Shown: positions 60,065 through 64,000 of the stretch, piece by piece
Numbering within the stretch: the first letter of the stretch is position 1
How the letters are laid out: each line of letters begins with the position of its first letter
Source of the DNA: Nectonema munidae
Lineage: Eukaryota; Nematomorpha; Nectonematoida; Nectonematidae
DNA: 64,000 nucleotides
Direction of reading: 5' to 3'
NCBI GenBank assembly: GCA_030549495.1
Contig: JAUIRK010000762.1
Coordinates: forward strand, 39,554-103,553
The notes under the pieces: generated by a model
What the model was told of the DNA's origin: nothing
Database searches by the model: none
What the model saw: the letters and a program-made list of their open reading frames with translations, nothing else
Translations under genes and position numbers: made by a program

Positions 60065-60867
60065 CTCCGTCATACTCTTTATTGTAAACGTCTTACACAT
60101 GACTGTGATATGTCATGACAAAATGCATCAATCTTTGCGTGCATGCCTATACATATATATAGAGAATATTCATCTACCTTTCAAAATTATACAACGCTAT
60201 TGGATTAGATTTTAAAGAAAATAAATTTTTTTTTCAAAAAATTTCTTAAATTTTTAGTCATTCAATTTGTTTTTCTAATTTAGAAATAAGGCTATTGTTT
60301 ACTTTTGATGAATTTTTTAATTTAAAAATTCAAATCTCATAAATTTTGCAACTTAATTTTTGTTGATGTTAACAGCCTTTAGAATCGGAAAAATTAAGTT
60401 TGTTAGTAAATATACGAGATAATTAAAAATGGTGAAATTTTAATAACCCCATTTAAAAGCAATTTAGGACAGATAAAATTTCTTTTTTGCAAAAGTCTGC
60501 AAGATATTCTTCTCATATCTTGAATTCTATATATCAAGAAATTTTAAGGCAAATAGAAATGAAGATAAATAAACAACTTTTACATTTTTTTCACTTGTTC
60601 GTTGGCATATTCTGAATCTGGACAGGCATACAGAAATATCAAGGCCGTGAATAGAATTAGTAGCTAAAGATCAGTGATTCCCAAAATGTAGGGGTGCTCA
60701 CTGGCGTGAGGCGTAATAATAAATTTATTTTTGACAATGAGCTTATACTAACAATAAAAAGCAAATAAAATCAAAATATAGAAAAATTATTGATATCATT
60801 GACCTTAGTTAAGATGGGCCTATAATAAGAGAGCAAATTTACAATAAAAAATTTCTTTTTTTGTTGT
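60065..60867. other. 3' flank, non-coding
   Basis: 3' UTR of the preceding gene to about 60240, then AT-rich intergenic sequence. Nothing else seen. Confidence 0.4.
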
Positions 60868-60998
60868 GGGGTGTTTTCATCGAGAAGGCACAATTGCACC
60901 TCTTGTATCGAACTATGAGAAAGTTGGCATGCTGCGGGATCGAACCCAAGACCTTAAGTTATCGAAACCCAGTACCTAACCAACCTTACTCACGCCCC
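60868..60998 (-). repeat. tRNA-derived SINE
   Basis: Second copy of the SINE at 47614-47743: A-box region GTGAGTAAGGTTGGTTAGG, B box GGGTTCGATCCC (60937-60948), same tail sequence ATGAAAACACCCC. Confidence 0.8.
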
Positions 60999-62090
60999 AA
61001 TTTCTCTTTGTTATGAGAAGCGAAGATAAGAAATATTAACAAAAAAATAAAAAGACACAAGTAGAGAAAGGAGGTCATGAACACAAAGAGAAGAGTTGTT
61101 ATATGCAGCATTTAATGCTTTAATTTTAGACAAAGCCAGTAGGTAAGCATGTATATTAGTGCCCGTCCAAATATAAATTTCTGGATACGTTACTGTATGT
61201 ATGGCAATTGTATACTCCAAAATGGCGCCTTGATGTTTTTCTTTGTAAAAAATTTGAAAATAATGAGTTGGAAAAATTATTTTTGAATAATTGAATTAGA
61301 GAAATTTAATTAAATTTATTTATAGAAATATACTGAGATTCTAGCGAGTGCCATGATATAAGTTAACAAATTACAACTTTCTATAAATAGTTTTTTTGTT
61401 TTGAAGCACATACAGGAAGGAAACATTTAGATTTTAGAGGGAAAAAAGAATCAATGGTATCAGGTACACTTGACGCACAACTGCTTAAATTATGATTTGT
61501 ATCTTTTTTGCACATAACTTTAGGTTAATGCATTATCATTTTATCATGTGTCATGTCATCTCGGCGGATACATGCGCATTCCTTTGATTGTCATTCTCTT
61601 CAAACAAATATTTACATTCCTTTTTTTCGAACCAAAATGCGTCTTTTATCAAAAAACTTGCATGTAAAGAAAAATTGTCAATTGTGTTTTCATAACAAGG
61701 CGTTCTGGTATTTTATAACAATGTGAGAGTTCAAAACGTCATTATCTAAAAAAATATAAATGCTCTTAGTCAAAGCTAAAAGACTTTAGAGTACACTTTG
61801 GGTAAATTTTACCAATTCTGAATTAATACGTACTGAAATTTTATGACTTAATTAATATGAAAAAATCAATAATACGAAACGAAATTTTTTTTAAATATCT
61901 TTTTTTTCTCTTCAAAGTTTATTTTAATATTGTACCACACCTGGTTAGATTAATGTGTTTGAATATAGCGTTATGTGTAATGCTGATAAAATGTCAAAGG
62001 CATAATAGATATAATACACATAACTAACATCAATTTTATCGATTATTTTTTATTTATTAATAAAAATTAAAAAAAAAAACATTGACTTGT
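60999..62090. other. intergenic between two convergent genes
   Basis: AT-rich with no recognised feature until the P450 3' flank. An AATAAA for the minus-strand P450 lies at 62053-62058, 33 bases past its stop codon. Confidence 0.5.
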
Positions 62091-63716
62091 TTAACTTTTG
62101 TCCCTCAGTTCAATGCCAATATGAAGTCCATCATCAGGATAGTTGAAAAAAGTCTTAGTTTTTTTCATGTCACTTAGCTTAGAAAAATGAGGCAAGCTTG
62201 GCGTCTTGACGAATTTGATCGAAGTCATCAAAAGCACCAACGCGATCTTTATTTCCAGCATTGCTAAGCGCTCGCCTATGCACTTCCTGGGTCCAACACC
62301 GAAAGTTAAAAAGCCCATATTGGTCTCGGTATTTTCTTCATAAAATCTCTCGGGTTTGAATTCCTCGGGACTACTCCATAAATCGGGATGCATATTCAAA
62401 TAGTGAATAGGAATGATGATGGTTTGTCCTTTGCTTATGGATACAGCAGGATCTTCAAAATCGATGTCAGCCTTTGCAACACGGTCTACTTGAAAGACTG
62501 GGGGATTCCATCTTAACGTTTCTTTGATGAATGCGTCAAGCTTGTGCAAGTTTTTGAAGTCTTCGTAATCTAGCAATGAATAAGACTCCTCACTCCCCAC
62601 AGCCAATTGAATTTCTTCATAGATTTCGTCTTGCCAGTTCGGAAACTGTGTGAACATGTAGAGTGCTAAAGCCAGGGCAGTTGAAGTAGTTTCGTAGGCT
62701 GTGAAAATGAACAAACACGCGTTTGCCAGAACCTCGTCTTCGGACATCGTTAAGGCGCATATGGTTCCATTCTGCCTCACTTTTTCCTTTTCTTCTTTCG
62801 CACGTTCATTCTCCTGCGTTTCTTTATCTCTGCTCTCTTCATTTTTGCCATATCTCGAAGCTTTGAGGAGTAGGGAGAGAAAATCACATCTCTGATCCAA
62901 GGCTTCTCCTCTCAGATGTATAGTACTCTTAACGATATCAATAAAGAAGTCTAAACTTTCAGTGTCGAAAAAGCTAGAGTTTAATCCCAAAAATGACAAA
63001 ATATTTGTAAGGAAAGGAAAGATAGTAAATAACAATATTTTTCCGCTAAAAATGGACCCAGTGAACCTTTTTTTAGCATGGTATATGAATAAATTCTCTT
63101 TATCGTTGTACGAGTCAATTTCCAGGCCGAAAGCAGTGCTCGCAATAGCATCCATTGTGTAGCAACCGAAGAACGATTTTGCCTCGAATGAGCCAGACGC
63201 ACTTTGTTTTCCAATTTTCTGACATTCTTCAATTATATTTTCCTTCATGTTCTTTGCGCACTTTTCAATGGATGGAATCATGCCATTTAGTTTGTGCGCC
63301 GTAAAGGTCGGCAGCATTGTTCTGCGCAGTCTACGCCACTTTTCATCTTTTGCAAAAAACAAACCGTTTGTGCCGAGAATGTCGTTCACAACAAAAGGAA
63401 AATTTCTGTTTGTAAAATTTTCAAACTTGGATATCAGAATTTCTTTCAGAATATTTGGACTAGCAACCATCAAGGCTAAACTCCTGCCAGTTGCAAACAT
63501 GAAAATCTCACCATATTTTGAAATCCATCTTTTCTAAGCTTTTTCTACTCCATAAACATAATACTCCCATAAGTAACCCAAGATTGGCAGAGGTTTGGGA
63601 TACGGTTTTCCTGACAGTTGTAAAGCAATCAAAGGCGAAGCCGAATAATATACAAGAAGGCATGTGAAAGACCAGAACAATAGAGTGAGCGGAGATAGTA
63701 AGAGAAAGTCCAACAT
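62091..63716 (-). CDS. cytochrome P450, CYP3-clan-like, with one in-frame TAG
   Basis: Microsomal haem monooxygenase. From the start at 63716, 541 codons run in one frame without intron. N-terminal membrane anchor (residues 4-25), proline-rich PYPKPLPILG (38-47), C-helix WRRLRRT, I-helix AYETTS (340-345), K-helix ETLR (399-402), KPERF, and haem loop FGVGPRKCIGERLA with the ligand Cys at 479. AYETTS and overall order fit the CYP3/CYP5 group. Codon 61 (63534-63536) is TAG, between YGVEKA and KRWISKYGEIF; family alignment continues through it with no gap, so it replaces one residue. A one-step change from CAG or similar would explain it. All else is intact, so this is a fresh null allele, a sequence error, or a read-through case. 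An acceptor-like TTTTCTTTTTTAG at 63744-63756 (minus) suggests a 5'-UTR intron. Confidence 0.85.
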
Positions 63717-63756
63717 TCTGGCACAACCTCTTTTGTTTGAGACCTAAAAAAGAAAA

Positions 63757-64000
63757 TCTTATGTTATAACGAAATGAGCTTAAATCCTGTCGCCTTGAAT
63801 TTAATGTTTGAAATTCTGCGGCGCTTGTTGAGCAACGAGAAGATTCAACGTCTACCATTTGGCATTCCTATGGTATGGTGGGGAGGCAGTGATAATACCA
63901 CAGACGGTTGCCAAACCTTCAGAGTGGGTCATACTAATACACCAATACTAATATATCGAATGCAGTACGTTTAGGCATTCTTAAAAGTTTATTTCTGATT
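63757..64000. other. upstream flank of the P450 gene
   Basis: Sequence 5' of the putative P450 5'-UTR acceptor. If that intron is real, this is intron sequence. No motif or gene recognised. Confidence 0.35.

Noticed and set aside
63522-63560. 15-nt intron removing the P450 stop
   Set aside because: GT...AG ends and frame are kept by chance, but animal introns are not this short and the alignment to CYP3 proteins needs no deletion here.

Overview
The window is AT-rich metazoan (invertebrate-like) nuclear DNA: genes have spliceosomal introns and lie in a dense, nested field of DNA transposons, LINEs, SINEs and MITEs. The species cannot be named from the sequence. Animal affinity rests on a CYP3-clan-like cytochrome P450, a FAF1 orthologue with UBA/UAS/UBX layout, an AUH-type enoyl-CoA hydratase, and the mix of hAT, pogo/Tigger, piggyBac, MULE and non-LTR elements. 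No retrovirus, LTR element, Polinton or CRISPR array was recognised.

Layout. 1-8.5 kb: minus-strand mitochondrial AUH/ECHDC2-type hydratase gene, five exons recovered by hand (8529->28); its largest intron contains a hAT-like element (copy A, 3508-6679, 8-bp target duplication) that itself holds two small hAT MITEs with perfect 8-bp target duplications. 9.4-20 kb: LINE tail, hAT C-terminal fossil, ZBED5-like hAT fossil (minus), piggyBac transposase fossil (minus), a long foldback repeat and a tandem duplication. 20-27 kb: a LINE (+) split by a 3-kb inverted-repeat-bounded segment that contains a second LINE (minus) and about 500 bp of (GTGA)n, then a third LINE fragment (minus). 28-32.6 kb: hAT copy B carrying a pogo/Tigger element. 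33.8-36.1 kb: intact single-exon FAF1 gene (+). 37-41.6 kb: hAT element with GTF2IRD2/ZBED-type transposase, enclosing a MULE transposase fragment and a piggyBac MITE. 42-43 kb: two unidentified terminal-exon candidates. 43.1-45.5 kb: hAT copy C (inverted) with the same Tigger at the same internal site. 49-53.3 kb: element with CGGBP1-like transposase (minus), split by a younger, strikingly GC-rich Tigger. 55-56.5 kb: LINE (minus). 59.2-60.1 kb: 3' exons of an unidentified host gene (+). 62.1-63.7 kb: single-exon P450 (minus) interrupted by one in-frame TAG.

How it fits together. The host genes are unrelated housekeeping/metabolic genes: leucine-catabolism-type hydratase, p97/ubiquitin adaptor, oxidase. 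The biological interest is mainly in transposon stratigraphy. Three copies of one hAT family provide filled and empty sites that order the insertions; two of them share a catalytically dead Tigger, so Tigger and hAT appear to have multiplied as a single composite unit. The other stand-out is the P450, complete from membrane anchor to haem ligand except for one stop codon.
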